From NCBI GenBank assembly GCA_017998475.1, contig JAGODA010000042.1:1-14363 (forward strand): a stretch of 14,363 nucleotides of DNA. Direction: 5' to 3'. The notes beneath the pieces are model-generated. The model saw only the letters and a program-made list of their open reading frames with translations. It was not told where the DNA came from and did no database searches. This document shows positions 13,758 through 14,363 of this stretch, piece after piece. The DNA comes from Spirochaetota bacterium (lineage in GTDB: Bacteria; Spirochaetota; UBA4802; UBA5368). How positions within the stretch are numbered: position 1 is the first letter of the stretch; the number at the start of each line of letters is the position of its first letter. The position numbers and the translations under genes were made by a program.

Positions 13758-14363
13758 ATGAAGGCTTCTCGTCGCGTTTTTTCGGGAATGTGCCTGCTGC
13801 TTGTCCTGCTGTTCCCCGCGGTGTCGGGTGCCGCCGATCTCAGCGTGGGGGCTTCCGTCTGGTACGCGTGGTATAACGAAAACCAGATAAATAAAAGCGA
13901 TCCCTCGGTGGATCCGACATTTCTCTACGGGCCCATGTTCGCTCTCGGCTTCGCCCCCAAATGGAGCCTCACCGCGGTGTTTCTGTACGGTGTGTACGAC
14001 TACCCGATGACGCCGGGCGAAACAGAGCCGCTGCGGCGGTACGACTCGGATATCGCGCTCAACTATTCCATCAACCGCTATATAAAAGTGTTCGGCGGCG
14101 CGAAGGTGATGGGATACACGTTTGATCAAGGTTCTCATTACGGAGTGGGGCCGGCGCTCGGATTGGGCGTTACCATCCCCCTCTCGGAGAGCCTGTTCCT
14201 TCTGGGGAATGTGTCGAGTGTATATGGATTCGGCCACGAGGAGCACGACGGGGGGTCGTCCTCGGACGCACGGGAACTCGGATTCAATACGACACTCTCG
14301 CTCGCGTACTACATCGAATCGGCGTCCACAACGATCACGCTGGGCGGGCGGTATCAGTGGTTC
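13758..14363 (+). CDS. Outer-membrane beta-barrel-type protein, second paralog (3' end outside window)
   Basis: The frame is open from ATG 13758 through the last base of the window: 202 codons, no stop. An ideal AGGAGG lies 6 bases before the ATG. Residues 1-25 are a signal peptide, and the mature start ADLSVGAS is the same as in the gene upstream. Further shared blocks are LYGP, FLYG, RYDSD-ALN, SINRY-K-FGGAK-MGY, GPALG-GVT-PLS and ESASTTITLG-RYQ-F, all in the same order. By comparison with the neighbour, about 30 residues are missing past the window. The differences gather in likely surface loops, near residues 39-50 and around 160-170, where Gly/Ser/His/Glu are rich. With no terminator or clear promoter between the two, they are likely co-transcribed after a local duplication. 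Confidence 0.83.
   Translation, partial: MKASRRVFSGMCLLLVLLFPAVSGAADLSVGASVWYAWYNENQINKSDPSVDPTFLYGPMFALGFAPKWSLTAVFLYGVYDYPMTPGETEPLRRYDSDIALNYSINRYIKVFGGAKVMGYTFDQGSHYGVGPALGLGVTIPLSESLFLLGNVSSVYGFGHEEHDGGSSSDARELGFNTTLSLAYYIESASTTITLGGRYQWF

Overview
The window is GC-rich, densely coded chromosomal DNA from a Gram-negative (diderm) bacterium. Two tandem genes at the right edge encode signal-peptide-bearing, barrel-like envelope proteins. A complete LepA/EF4 GTPase gene marks this as core chromosome. There are no tRNA, rRNA, CRISPR, IS or phage genes. The phylum cannot be fixed from the window. The LepA sequence and the envelope gene mix would fit a spirochaete-like or deltaproteobacterium-like lineage, but this is only an impression.

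Layout. Positions 1-2037 (minus strand) hold a small membrane protein gene followed by a six-TM hybrid sensor histidine kinase. The kinase's C-terminal receiver domain is cut by an in-frame TGA, and receiver-like sequence continues in the same frame to the window edge. Positions 2233-3526 (plus) hold a secreted cysteine-containing protein and a polytopic membrane protein, both unrecognised. Positions 3702-10213 (plus) form one tight run of seven genes: membrane M28 metallopeptidase, APH/choline-kinase-fold phosphotransferase, TIGR04283-type glycosyltransferase, TIGR04282/DUF2064-type transferase, fatty acid hydroxylase/sterol desaturase, MerA/Lpd-like flavin disulfide oxidoreductase, and TVP38/TMEM64 membrane protein. 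Four of the six junctions are 4-base ATGA stop/start overlaps, so translational coupling and one transcript are likely. On the minus strand, lepA (12637-10841) is followed by an HD-domain phosphohydrolase gene (10823-10176). The 3' end of that gene overlaps the TVP38 gene antisense by 38 bp. The 347-bp divergent spacer 12638-12984 carries a good sigma-70-like promoter and three perfect inverted repeats. It drives two tandem paralogous outer-membrane-type proteins, the second cut by the window end.

How the genes may work together. The seven-gene run joins sugar/nucleotidyl-transfer-like enzymes, a lipid-type hydroxylase, a flavin oxidoreductase and a DedA/TVP38 membrane protein. TIGR04282 and TIGR04283 are known as a pair that recurs near radical-SAM/selenodomain and arsenosugar genes. 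No arsM, arsS or selenoprotein gene lies in the window. The most economical reading is a pathway that builds or modifies a membrane-associated (glyco)lipid or sugar conjugate. This is inference from family membership and gene order.
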